NCBI GenBank assembly: GCA_963802205.1
Contig: CAWDHW010000009.1
Coordinates: 1-42,295, forward strand
From: DYRB01 sp963802205
Lineage (GTDB): Bacteria > Pseudomonadota > Gammaproteobacteria > Chromatiales > Chromatiaceae
Reading direction: 5' to 3'
DNA length: 42,295 nucleotides
Below the pieces are notes generated by a model. That model was not told where the DNA came from, made no database searches, and saw nothing but the letters and a program-made list of their open reading frames with translations. Each line of letters begins with the position of its first letter. Position 1 is the stretch's first letter. Positions 25,279 to 36,236 of this stretch are shown here, one piece after another. Both the position numbers and the translations under genes were made by a program.

Positions 25279-27552
25279 ATGAACCAAACTCAGGCACTGC
25301 ACGCCTTTTTTGGCCGTAGGGGCATGACCGGTCCTGATGGCCGCCCCCTTTTTGCTTATCGCCTCGACGGTAAAGAGATCGGCAGGTTTGAAACGTTTGT
25401 ACGACAGATGTTTCAGGGCATTGCACTAGGGAAGCAGTACGAGGACTTCCCGCCGCTGTTCTGCCTGTATGCGGCCGAGACGTTCCGGCGCGAGCACGCC
25501 GGTGGGCCCTGGGCTTGGGAGGCGGTATTCCGTCCACTCGGCCTGACACAGCCCGCCCATCCGACGATCCACCGCTTGGTCGAACAGGGCCTGCGCTGGT
25601 GGCAACGGCCACTCATGCAGGGTCACGACGGGATGCGATTGTTTCTCGTGACTGTTGCCTGCGAGGGTGGGCTGCCGCTACGGCTGCTGCAGCAGCAAAA
25701 CGCGCGGCTTCACACCTTCTTCACCGAGTTGCTGGAAGAGTATCACCGTGCCGGATGCCCAGGGGAGGCGGATGCCTACGCGCGGGCCAAGAAGCTTTCC
25801 CACCGCCTACCCGCTACCCACCGCCAGGATGTGGTCTTTCAGCTCGGCAGCAGACTCGTCGTGGCGGCGGTGGAGTTGTGGCAGGCCGTTGGCGACGTGC
25901 CGGACCCAGTCGCCGCGCTGGATAAGCAAGTTACAGACTGGCGCCTGCGGCTACCCCTCAGCGCGGATGACGCAACGGTGAACGCGCTCCTCGCGCCCCT
26001 CATGAGCCGAGTCACAGGGCTTGCGCAAGCGGTGACGGCACGCTTGCGGTGGCGTGGCTTTTTACGAGAGACCACCTCCGGTGTGTGGGCCGTCGAAAAG
26101 GCCCTCGATCTCCCCGATACCGTTGCCAGCGCAGTCCTGCGTCAGTGGCTCAACTTGGGCCAGGACCAGCCGCTTCCGACTCGGTTGCGGGTCCTATTAG
26201 GCAACGAGTCAGACAACGAGGTCGTGGCTTGGTTGACCCGCGGGCGCGGCGATGGCGATCGGGTGCTGTACCGCCGCGAATGGTTACGGCGCGACGGGCT
26301 TCGCCTGTCGGGCAGCGCACTCGTTGCGCCTCAAGAGCTGGCGCTCGACGACGGGCAGCGTCTGACTCCGCTGCAGGTACGCTTCGCAGAGCCGTGGGCC
26401 GAAGGTCTGCCCTGGGTCTTCACCGAGAAGGCCGGCGGGCGAGTGTGGCAGAGCCAAGGGACCGCTCGAACCCGCTCCGAGGTGGCTTGGGCTGTGGTCC
26501 CCGCATCGCTCCGCCCGGAGGTGGACGGGGTCGCCACCTGTCGATTCGTGGGTAAAACCGTTGGCCTGGACCTTCTGGTCTACGAGGTTCGGACGGCGGC
26601 ACTGTTCAGCTCCCTGGAGGGCGACTGTTACCGCGTAACGTGCGGTGCCCCCGACGACACCGACGAGGCATACATCGTCTCTGGAAACTCACTCGCAGGG
26701 GTCCTTGGACCGCGTGTGGTCTACCAGGGACTACCCTCTGTCCAGGTCGAAGATACCGATGGGCCTCCCCGACCCGCGGCAGGGGTATGCGAGTGGCGAC
26801 CGATGGGCGGCACCGGACCCTGGAGGAAAGATCCCGAAGGGGCAGGTCTCCTTTGGTTGCGGCTGGTGGACCCGCAGGGCGCTGAATGCTTTCGGCGGCA
26901 GGTAGCTGTCGTGCCCCGCCAGTTCCGGATCCAGCGGATGATCGCCCAGTCTGGGGGTGCGGGGAGTTATCGCTTCAGCGACCTTGGAGGAGGACAGGTC
27001 GCCGTGCAGGCCCTAGGAGAAAAGGCGATCGACACAACGGCGAGCGGGCCAGACGAGGTGATCGTCGCCTGTCCCGCCATTGCCGGAACCAATCTGCCTT
27101 TGCTTGCAGTGGAGATCCGTTGGGGAGACGGGCAGCCCGTCGACTTCAATCTTCCTTATCCCCAGCGCGGGGCTGTCTTTCTTATGGGCGGCCGCACCCT
27201 GAGGCGAGATGCCGCGGTACCAGTGGACCGTTGTGGAGGCCTCCGGGTCGTCGTGCTCGATCCAGCGGGTCGAGGTCGCTATGACTTGGACGGAGAGCTG
27301 ATCGGCACGCGTTTCGGCTTCCGCAATAGGCTGCCACCGCTGCAGGATGGCCGACTTGATCTCAGCCTCCATGTCTGGCAGGACCGCTTGTCCGCCCTGC
27401 TTGCGAGCCAAGGTGACGTGGACGCCGGGATTCGGATTGCCGTAACCCGCGATCAAAAGCGACTCGCACAAATTCTAGTCACTCGTTTCGACGCTACTAT
27501 CGTGCCGGGTGCACAGCGAGATCGCGTGTACGTTCAGGACCGACTCCCCTGA
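25279..27552 (+). CDS. STY4851/ECs_5259-like (YjiT/DruH-like) putative defence protein
   Basis: 757 residues from ATG 25279 (MNQTQALHAFFGRRGMTGPD). The N-terminal half is helical (EDFPPLFCLYAAETFRREHA, THRQDVVFQLGSRLVVAAVE). The C-terminal half is beta-rich (LYRREWLRRDGLRLSGSALV, FGFRNRLPPLQDGRLDLSLHVW). I recognise the overall pattern as that of the STY4851/ECs_5259 family, found beside large DUF1998 helicases in enterobacterial islands. No catalytic motif is visible. It is the first gene of a three-gene operon; the next gene begins within its last 44 bases. The codons are less GC-biased than in the flanking chromosome. Its role in phage defence is inferred from the helicase partner. Confidence 0.65.
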   Translation: MNQTQALHAFFGRRGMTGPDGRPLFAYRLDGKEIGRFETFVRQMFQGIALGKQYEDFPPLFCLYAAETFRREHAGGPWAWEAVFRPLGLTQPAHPTIHRLVEQGLRWWQRPLMQGHDGMRLFLVTVACEGGLPLRLLQQQNARLHTFFTELLEEYHRAGCPGEADAYARAKKLSHRLPATHRQDVVFQLGSRLVVAAVELWQAVGDVPDPVAALDKQVTDWRLRLPLSADDATVNALLAPLMSRVTGLAQAVTARLRWRGFLRETTSGVWAVEKALDLPDTVASAVLRQWLNLGQDQPLPTRLRVLLGNESDNEVVAWLTRGRGDGDRVLYRREWLRRDGLRLSGSALVAPQELALDDGQRLTPLQVRFAEPWAEGLPWVFTEKAGGRVWQSQGTARTRSEVAWAVVPASLRPEVDGVATCRFVGKTVGLDLLVYEVRTAALFSSLEGDCYRVTCGAPDDTDEAYIVSGNSLAGVLGPRVVYQGLPSVQVEDTDGPPRPAAGVCEWRPMGGTGPWRKDPEGAGLLWLRLVDPQGAECFRRQVAVVPRQFRIQRMIAQSGGAGSYRFSDLGGGQVAVQALGEKAIDTTASGPDEVIVACPAIAGTNLPLLAVEIRWGDGQPVDFNLPYPQRGAVFLMGGRTLRRDAAVPVDRCGGLRVVVLDPAGRGRYDLDGELIGTRFGFRNRLPPLQDGRLDLSLHVWQDRLSALLASQGDVDAGIRIAVTRDQKRLAQILVTRFDATIVPGAQRDRVYVQDRLP

Positions 27553-28639
27553 CCATTTTGATGCAAGTTGGCAAGATCGGCTGGCACTGTCGGTACTTCC
27601 GCTTTGGGAGCCATCGCGCTGCGCTCGGCAGCTCGAGCGCTGCCCTGATGAGCCGCTCTGTTGGATGCTGCCCGATGACTTAGAGGCGGGGCCCTGGTGG
27701 GTGATCGGGCGCGAACGGGACTGGGTTCGGTTTCGTCCGCTCCTTTGGCCGGTGACGACCGGAGACGAGAGCGGACGGGGGAGCGAACTCGCCACTCGTG
27801 GAGGCCATCCGCGAGCGCGCTCAGGAGGTGCGCCAGCAGCGCCTGAGTGAGGCTGTGGCGGCTCTCGGCGAGAACCCTGATGATCCCGATTGGCCGCGGC
27901 TGTTCTCCTACTTTGATCTCACCCGAGAATTCAGCCCAAACACGCTGGACGTCTTGCGCGAATTGCCAGATCAACCGCGCACCTTGGCGATGGCGCTGCT
28001 CCGCGCGGGGGATGACCCTTTCGAACGCGTATGGGCGCTGGCGGAGGGGCTTCCATTCCTATGGTGGTTGGTTCCGGTAGAGGAGTGGCTCGCGGCGTCT
28101 GCGGACTACCTAGCGACCATCCAGGACGCGTTAGGCGACGCGGATGCTGATGGGGAATTCGTCGTATCTGTGCTCGATGGATTCCGCACTCGGGCCCAGT
28201 CCCGGCATCAAGCCTTCAATCCCTTGTGCGACTGGTTACAGGAACACCTCGTGCCCTGGAAGCCGTTAGGACATAGCTTAATGCGAGCGATCCGGGCACA
28301 ACCGGCGATGCTGAGGGACCTCGTCGCCAGCGCGGAACGAGAGCTACAGGCACGCCATGGGTCGGGGAGATGTGGCCCAATGGAGCCGAGGTAATGGACA
28401 GGGCGAAGACAATGTCGTTTTCCCGGTACCGCTTCGAAACCCGGAGCGAGCCATTTCGTCCCGTACGCTGCGCCCCGTTTGTCGCGGCGGATACGGCGAT
28501 CACAGGGACCGAGTTCGATGGCCGCCTTGTGCTGGAACTGCGTCTAATTCGAGCCTTTGATCAAGAGTGGTTCGACGCCGTCTATACCTTCGCGCTCGCT
28601 TTGGGGTTGGCCGCATTGCCCCCGGAAGCGGATGCATAG
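27509..28639 (+). CDS. Middle gene of the helicase operon, unknown function, two indels
   Basis: Starts at GTG 27509 (HSEIACTFRTDSPDHFDASW) inside the end of the previous gene. One extra G in a G5 run at 27776-27781 shifts the frame; without it SGRGANSPLVEAIRERAQEV joins smoothly. A missing G near 28365 shifts it back; with it the frame continues EMWPNGAEVMDRAKTMSFSR to a stop at 28639. The net change is zero and the span is a multiple of three, giving 376 residues. The protein is helical (RLFSYFDLTREFSPNTLDVL, LPFLWWLVPVEEWLAASADY) with no recognised catalytic motif. Its place between the first gene and the helicase suggests an adaptor or scaffold in the same complex; this is inference. Confidence 0.6.
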
Positions 28640-28697
28640 TGGTCAACGAGGCATAGCGATTCAGGTCGGAACGCCGACAACGATAGGTAGATGGATA

Positions 28698-31600
28698 ATG
28701 GCAACCGCGACACGTCTCTCCTATTCGGTATTGGCCGATCAGCTCAGCAATCGCGCGACGCGCGCCGTGCTCGGTTTGCGTGGCCTCAGAAGCGGCGCTC
28801 TGCGCGCCCACCTCGAAACAGGTCTCAACCGGCCGCCAGGGGTAGAAGGCTCGTTCCTGGCGGACCCCGTCTTCGAGGCCATCTTCGGCTGGAAGCAGGC
28901 CGACCCGACGCTCGGAGATCTCTCCGGCGACCTTCTACATCCGGATCTCGTCCGTGCGCTGCGCGACGCGCATACCCAGGGGCTGTCGGAGGACTATCGC
29001 TTCCCGTCCGACCGCCGGCCATACACCCACCAGCTCGCAGCATGGCAGACACTAAGCGAGACGGACCCTGTGCATTCTGTGTTGGTGACCAGCGGCACTG
29101 GTTCAGGCAAGACCGAGTGCTTCCTGGTCCCTATCCTCAACGACCTTAGCCGTGAACTGGAGCGCCGACAAGGCCACCCCCTCGTGGGGGTGCGGGCACT
29201 GTTTCTTGTATCCGTTGAACGCATTGATCAAGAGCCAGCAGGACCGTCTTGTGGCTTGGTCGGAGCCCTTCAACGGAAAGCTGCGTTTCTGCCTTTACAA
29301 CGGCGACACACCAGAAGCAGGGCCGACCCGTCTGGCAGTGTCAGGTGCCGGATCGCCGCACCCTGAGATCACAGCCGCCACCTATCCTCGTTACCAACGC
29401 GACGATGCTGGAGTATCTCCTGGTGCGTGGCGAGGACCGACCTATCCTTGACCAATCCCAGGGCGGCCTGCGCTGGATCGTCATCGATGAGGCCCACTCG
29501 TACATCGGCTCTCAAGCCGCAGAGCTGGCACTGCTGCTCCGTCGGGTGGTACACGCCTTTGGGGTGCGGGCGGAGCAAGTTCATTTCATCGCAACCTCGG
29601 CGACGCTTGGGGACGCCAGCGAGAAGAGCCGCCAGCACCTTACAGAGTTTCTGGCTGATGTGGCTGGGGTTTCCAAAGAGCGGGTACGGGTGATTGAGGG
29701 ATTCCGCGAGGTTCCTCCTTTGCATACGGCGCCGGAACCCCAACGGTCGCACACCCTGGCCGCGATGCGGGATCTTTCACCGGTGGACCTTTATTCGATG
29801 TTGGCGGGCTGGCCCGCGGCTGCGCCATGCGCCAGGCCATAGTCGAACGGCCGCAGCGGCTGTCGGAGCTTAGCGCGGCTGGTTTGGGAAAGGATGGCAC
29901 GCCGTCACGTCAGCAGACTCTCGATCTGCTCGACGTGTGTACCGATGCAGTCAATGCCCATGGAGAGCCATTTCTCCCTCTCCGTGGGCATTTTTTTCAC
30001 CGCACGTTGAGTGGCGCGTGGGCCTGCGCAAACCGAAGTTGTTCAGGGCGCATGAATAGCGCGCTGGACAACAAAGGCTGGCCGTTTGGCGCGGTTTTCC
30101 TAGAGCGGCACATAAAGTGCTCGCACTGCGGATTCCCGGTGTATGAACTGGTGCAATGCGGAGAGTGTGGGGCAGAGTACTTGTCGGCCGTTGAACGCCA
30201 CGAGAGCGGCAAGGACTGGCTGGACCCAAGTGATTATCGGCGCGATGACGACGAGTTCCAACAGGAATTGGAGCCCCTTGATGCGGACAGTGGCGACACG
30301 GATGGTGAAGCCGGGTCTGTGCCGGGCGTGGTTCAATCCCGTCTGCTTTCCGGGTGCATGGACGCCCCATCGCCGCGACTCACGGCAGACGGCGGTTTGT
30401 ACTGGGAAGGTGGGGATGGGTCTCTGGTGCACATCCTGGTGCCCGAGCAAGACGGCTGCGGTGTCTGCGGTGAAAGGGATTATGCCGGCCGCGCCCTCTT
30501 CCGGCCAATGCGGGTGGGGGCGCCGTTCCTGCTCAATACTGCCATCCCCACCCTTTTTGAGCATCTTCCCGATTTCCGCGACGGGATGGACGCGCGCCCA
30601 CGCGGTGGTCGACGTCTCATCAGCTTCACCGACAGCCGTCAGGGCACGGCGCGTTTCGCAACGAAGCTACAGCAGGAGGCCGAACGCAACTACGTGCGGA
30701 GCCTGCTCTACCACTCACTTACAGCGGCCCATGCTCCCGTCGATCCGGCGCAATTGGATATGCGTAGGCAGGAGGTCGCCGCCCTTGAGGCCGCGGTCAG
30801 GCTCCACCCAGCCCTGGCAGACCTCCTTCAGCAGAAGTCGCAGGGAGCTTGACCAATTGAGTACGCCGGCCCTTAACCGCATTTCCTGGACGGAGGCTGA
30901 AGAAAAGCTTCTTCAGTCGGACGATTTCCATCGTTTCCTTCTGCCAAGCCTTCGGGATCTCACTTACGGCCAGCTCAATGAGCGCGGCATCGCCCGGTTG
31001 TGCCTCCTTCGGGAATTCTTTGTCCGTCCAAGACGACAGTTCTCCCTGGAGGGCTTGGGGCTCGTACAGCTCCGGTACCAAGGCATCGATAAATCCGAGC
31101 CACCAGCGGTCATGCGCGGGCTGGGCGTGACCGCGGACGATTGGCGGGCTTTACTTCAAGTGGCCATCGATTACTTCCTCCGCAGTGGGAGCCCATCTGT
31201 TGCGGCTCCCCCTGATGTGATGCGTTGGTTGGGGTACCCTGGCCGACCCAGTTGGCAACTGCCCCCCGACCAAGTGCGGGACCGGAAACTTCAACGAACC
31301 TGGCCATCCGCTTGTGCACCCCAGTGGAAACGGAATCGGCTGGTACGCCTCCTTACCCACGCCTTTCGCCTAGATCCAGGTGACGCGGAAGCCTGTCACC
31401 GTCTCGATGAGATGCTGCGAGCGATATGGGACGGGGTGCGTCCGGTGCTGACCTTGGGCGAGAACGGGTATAGGCTGGAGTTGGAGCAGCAGGCCGCTCT
31501 TGCCGAAGTCGGAGAGGCCTGGCTCTGCCCAGTGACACGTCGCCTTCTGCCGATCGCCTTCCGTGGACTTACTCCGTATCTACCCGGTTTGCTGACAGCC

Positions 31601-34600
31601 GACGAGCTTGCCGTGGCGCTGCAGGTTCACATGCCCCGATTGCCGCACCCCTTCTGGGCCGGAAAGACTACGGAAGTCGCCGATCAGTGGCTCGAAGACG
31701 GATCCCTACGTCCGCACCCTTCGAGATTTGGGCGCCTGGACCGATATCAGCGATCGCATGGCGCGTTACAGCCCCTTCTTCTTAGCGAAAGAACACTCGG
31801 CACAACTCAGTGGGACCGAACTCACCCGCCGTGAGAACGCTTTCAAAGATGGCCGGGTCAACCTCTTGTCCTGCTCCACAACCATGGAGATGGGTGTCGA
31901 TATCGGTGGATTGACCGCAATAGCGATGAACAACGTCCCACCCCATCCGGCCAATTTCCTCCAGAGGGCCGGGCGTGCGGGTCGGCGCGGCGAGACCAGG
32001 GCCCTCAGCTTCACCATGTGCAAGGCAACCCCGCACGGGGAAGCGGTGTTCCTGGACCCCACCTGGCCGTTCTCCACCCCACTGGCCCTGCCGCGCGTTG
32101 CCCTGCAGAGCGAACCTATCGTGCAACGGCACGTCAATGCGCTGGCACTGGCCCGTTTCCTGAACACCCGGAGCGACCGCGTCCATCGTCTGCACGTGGG
32201 GTGGTTCTTCGAAGCACAGGAGGGCGAATCTTGCCCCGCCGATCGGTTTGCAGACTGGTGCGAGGCCGAGGCAGTGGCTGATGACTGGCTGCGAGCGGGC
32301 GTGGAGAACGTCACCCGCCGTACACTGCTTGCCGGACTGGGCGTTAAACGCCTTCTCGCGCGGACAGCCGAAGCCTTGCGGCGCGCGGCTTCAAGGTGGC
32401 GGCGCGACCTGGACGCCCTCTTGGCCCAAGAGCAGATCGTCCGAACGAATGACGGAGACAGTGTCGCTGAGCGGGCAGTAGCAATCCAGCTCACCCGGCT
32501 ACGAAAGGAATACCTGCTGGGCGAGCTTGCGGATCTCGCCTTCCTTCCTGGTTATGGATTCCCCACGGACGTGGTGCCCTTTGTGACGACCACGCTCGAG
32601 GAGTTATCGCGTAAGAAAGCATCTAGCGACGATGGTCGAGAGGACAACCGGGCTTGGCGCTCAGGCTACCCCAGCCGTAATCTCGCCATCGCAATCCGAG
32701 ACTACGCCCCTGGTACGGATACAGTGTTAGACGGCCGCGTTTACCGCTCTGGGGGCGTGACACTCAATTGGCAGGTCCCCGTGGACGCTGGGGGCCCACC
32801 GGAGATTCAGGATCTTCGCTGGGTCTGGAGATGCAATGCCTGCGGCGACAGCGGCACACGCTCCACTATGCCCGAACGCTGCCCAGACTGTGCCGCTGAC
32901 GCAACCCAACTCGTCCGAGCTCACTACCTGCAACCCGCGGGGTTTGCCGTGGACTTGAGAGAGCAGCCCCACAATGACGTAAGCATTCCGCAGTACATAC
33001 CAGTACGTGACCCACTGATCTCACTTGCTGGCGCAGCCTGGATGAACCTGCCCGATGTTACGCTGGGGCGTTACCGTACCAGTACCGAGGGCCATCTCTT
33101 TCAGCGCAGCGACGGTCTCCACGGCCAGGGATACGCGCTGTGCCTCCGTTGCGGACGGGCGGATTCGATGCTAGTGCAAGGGGAGGTGCCGAAAGGCTTC
33201 AAGGACCACAAGCGCTTACGGGGCGGCAAGCTGAATGATCGGGAGCGGGCTTGCCCCGGCAACGACGAGCCGTGGGCGATCAGCATGGGGCTCATTCTTG
33301 GCGTCACCACCCGAACTGATTTACTGGAACTACAGTTGCGCGACCCAGCGACTGGGCGCCCCCTCGACCGCACTGCGGCCTATACGCTTGGTGTCGCGTT
33401 GCGCCGAGCGCTGTGCCAGAAACTCGGCATCAGAGGAAGGCGAGGTAGGAACAGCAGCACTCCCAACTCGCGACCGCGATGGCACGCCAGCCTATTCCGT
33501 GTACCTGTTCGACACCGCGAGCGGAGGCGCAGGCTACTCGAGCCAAGCCCCCATGCTGCTACCCGAGCTGCTGCGCGACGCCCGCGCAGTCCTGGAGTGC
33601 CCCCGCTGTTGCGACAATGCCTGTCAGGCGTGCGTGCTGACTGTCGACAGTCAGCATCAACTCGATCATCTGAACCGGCACGCGGCCCTCGACCTGCTCT
33701 CCGAGAACTTCCTGGACGCCCTTTCACTTCCGCAATTCTTGAGGGCATTCGGTGAGCACACCCACTTGGAGATGGAACCGCTTCCGCTCGCCCTTAGCCG
33801 GGAATGGCAGCGCCTGCCAGCCCGCGAGCTGCGGGTCCACCTGGGCGGAGAGGCGGATCGCTGGGAGCCGCTCGCCTGGTCGTTGCGCCACGATCTCGTT
33901 CGTTTCTCCGAGGCCGGTGTGACCGTCCGGCTATTGATCCCGCAACGGACTTTGCCTGACCTGCAGGACAGCCAGCGGGGCGAGCTGGCCGTGCTTGCCG
34001 GTTTCTCCCGTGCCGAGGTGTACGAGACGTCGATACCGGCCATCGCCGGCGGATTGCCCCTTTGTGTGGAGCTTGCTGCCGAGGATCAGGCGGTCCGCTG
34101 GGCCGCAAGCGATCCAATAGCGCTCGCGCCGGCGCCCGGTTGGGGCAGCGGGAGCCAGGGCGGGTCCTACGTCCGTGCGGTGGGACAAGGACTGCCCCCT
34201 CTCCCCGCAGGGGCCCGCCGCCTGGCTTCCGATGCGCTTCGGCCATCGCCGACGGGCTTGGTGGAAATTCGCATCGGGGAGGAGCTGGACGGCCCCTCCG
34301 TCCGGTTCGGCGAAGGTGCTTGGGACCTGGTGCGAAACAAGGCGCCGGCGCTCGCGCAATGGCTCGACGGAGCCCATCCCCTAAAGACCGTGCAGTACAC
34401 CGATCGGTACCTGCGCTCGCCCCTCGCACTGCACCTGCTCGGCTCGCTACTCATGGCGCTTAGGCACTACCCCGGCGGTATTTCGCACGAGACCACTGTC
34501 ACTGTGCAGACCGCCCGCCTGGAGCGCTTCGCGCCGCAAGAGCCGCAAGTGGTGCACCACGACTGGCGGGACGCCGAAGATCGTCACCTCGTCGCAAAGA

Positions 34601-34905
34601 CCCTGCTACGTGGCCATCCGGGCCTCTTTACCTGGATCGATGATGAGGACGGGCGGCGCCTACCCCATGCCCGCGAGCTGGAGCTAGAGTGGAGCGACGG
34701 TCATCGTGCGCAACTTCGCCTCGATCAAGGCGTCGGTTACTGGCGGACAGTGGGAGGTCGTACCACATTTCCCTTCGGGGCGGACCCGGCACGACAGGCC
34801 GAGGCCCTGCGCCAACTCAGGCTACGGATTGCCGCGATGAATCACGAGTATCCGACGCTTTGGTACATTTCCCAGACGAAAAACCAGAGTCGGCATGCTG
34901 ACTAA
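28698..34905 (+). CDS. Giant DEAH helicase with DUF1998-type C-terminus (DruE-like), six indels
   Basis: Starts ATG 28698 (MATATRLSYSVLADQLSNRA). After correcting six single-base indels (about 29200 +1, 29321 +1, 29808 -1, 30842 +1, 31706 +1, 33433 +1) one frame runs to 34905. The span of 6208 minus the net 4 extra bases is an exact multiple of three, giving 2067 residues. Motifs in order: SGTGSGKT (132-139), LFLYPLNALIKSQ, ILVTNATMLEY, DEAH (263-266), SATLGD (near 300), zinc cysteines CSHCGFPV...CGECGAEY (about 473-490), SFTDSRQGTARFA, TTMEMGVDIGG (near 1060), QRAGRAGRRGE (near 1090), CNACGDS...CPDC (near 1380), and the DUF1998 block LFDTASGGAGYSS...CCDNACQACV (near 1600-1640). Size and layout fit DruE of Druantia systems; DISARM DrmA/DrmB and DpdJ are related alternatives. 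Confidence 0.75.
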
Positions 34906-35269
34906 ACTTCGACCAGTAGCGGGTCCGCCAGTACCTGAACACGAAGAGCGGTAAAGTAGTAGTGGCCAGGATCACCCCTGGCCCCATCTTCAGGCAATTT
35001 GAATTCCAGGCAGAACTCCGAGGACTGTGGACGTCACCCATGGCGTTGGGGAGTTTCCGCTGCTCCCCCGACTGCGGACCCCGGCTCGCGAAGCACCAGT
35101 GTCTGCACTGGGTCGGTGACCGCCCGTTCGCGGACACCTCGGGCCGAGCGTCGAGTCGACGGTCGTTCACCGGCCAGGAGCGGTCCCCGAGCATGGTTCT
35201 GTGCGCGACGGCTAAGGTATTCAGCGGCCGCCCGACAGATCGAAGCGTCTAATTATCGGGAGGAACGTC
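34906..35269. other. Intergenic region after the helicase operon
   Basis: About 360 bases without a supported gene. It contains GGGTCGGTGACCGCCCG at 35110-35126 (also at 37650-37666), the right copy of the intergenic repeat at 35172-35243, and GGAGG just before the next ATG. Confidence 0.4.
35172..35243. repeat. Intergenic repeat, right copy
   Basis: Direct-orientation partner of 23671-23744: GGCCAGGAGCGGTCCCCGAG is identical in both, followed by ATGGTTCTGTGCGCG and GCCGCCCGACAGATCGA. Confidence 0.65.
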
Positions 35270-36226
35270 ATGGCTGGCCGCCGTCTCTCACCAACATTCT
35301 TGGACGACCTGAGGGTCGGATGTCTGGCGCCACTTCTTGAACGGGTCAGGCGAGATGACACGCTCCATCTTGCCATTCGCAACGAGTACATCAACATCTA
35401 CTATCGGGGTGGAAACCTACTGAGAGTGTCGCGTAACCCAGATGGCGCCGATACGGCTAGCAGTTACACGGCGAGGTTTCGACTCCAACTACTTCACGGG
35501 CAGCCACCCTAAGGTATTCAGCGAGTGCCCTGGCCGGATCGCGCGGAAAAAGCGATTGCACCAAGTGGATCGATGCTTTTCCACTTCCTCAAGCAGGAGA
35601 TGGATCTGTGGTTCGCGGTGCACCTGAAGTTCGAACGCGAGTATCAGCAGCTCGTTGCCCGTGCCAATAATCGTGCGCATGCAGCAACGGCCACCGACTA
35701 TTTCATCATCGACATCGAGTACGCGGAGGGCGAGGATCGATTTGACATGATCGCCGCCTTCTGGGAGTCAAGCGGCTCGGCGCGAAAGGCGGCCCACGCG
35801 AGGCTCGCGCTCATCGAGATGAAGTACGGCGACGGAGCGCTCACCGGGACGGCCGGCATCGACAAGCACATACGTGGCATGAACAAGTTCGCCGCGACAC
35901 CCGGCCTGGTCGACAGAATCAAGGCCGAGGCGGTTGCCATGTTCGAGCAGCAACTGGAACTCAAGACGATCCATGCGCCCAAGGCGATCATCCAGTTCAC
36001 CGACGAGGAGCCCGAGTTTATCCTGTTTCTCATGGATCACGATCCCGACTCCTCAAAGCTGAAGAGCGTACTCCTCGACATTGGCGCCGGCATTCCCAAG
36101 CCGGCCGGATACGAGCTCAAGCTGTGCGCGGCCACATTCATGGGCCTGGGGCTCTTCAAGCAGAACGTCTATGGCTTGTCCGAGTTCTTGAACCGCATGC
36201 GAGGCCAGATTCACTCAGCGGACTAG
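35270..36226 (+). CDS. PD-(D/E)XK-like nuclease of unknown family, three indels
   Basis: Starts ATG 35270 (MAGRRLSPTFLDDLRVGCLA) with GGAGG a few bases upstream. Three +1 insertions lie at about 35478 (T run), 35551 (A run) and 35594 (CC). Corrected, the middle reads TARFDSNYFTGSHPKVF, SDCTKWIDAFPLLKQEMDLW and continues to 36226, giving 317 residues; 957 minus 3 bases is a multiple of three. The segment DYFIIDIEYAEGEDRFDMIA followed by ARLALIEMKYGD has the spacing of a PD-(D/E)XK core (Asp in RFDM, ExK in IEMK). No named family is recognised. The next gene's ribosome site overlaps its stop codon, so the two are coupled. Confidence 0.6.
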
Positions 36227-36229
36227 GAG
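36225..36229 (+). promoter_or_regulatory. Shine-Dalgarno for a CTG start
   Basis: AGGAG overlapping the stop region of the nuclease gene and 7 bases before CTG at 36237. No ATG, GTG or TTG lies in frame between it and the conserved first strand. Confidence 0.45.
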
Positions 36230-36236
36230 CCCCACC

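Noticed and set aside
25279..34905. Calling the operon DISARM
   Set aside because: No DrmC phospholipase D-type protein or DrmM methyltransferase is present, and the helicase is a single giant protein rather than separate DrmA and DrmB.
34817..35194. Minus-strand frame with a hydrophobic stretch (GVILATTTLPLFVFRYW)
   Set aside because: It overlaps the helicase end and the intergenic repeat, has no ribosome site, and the rest is not coding-like.
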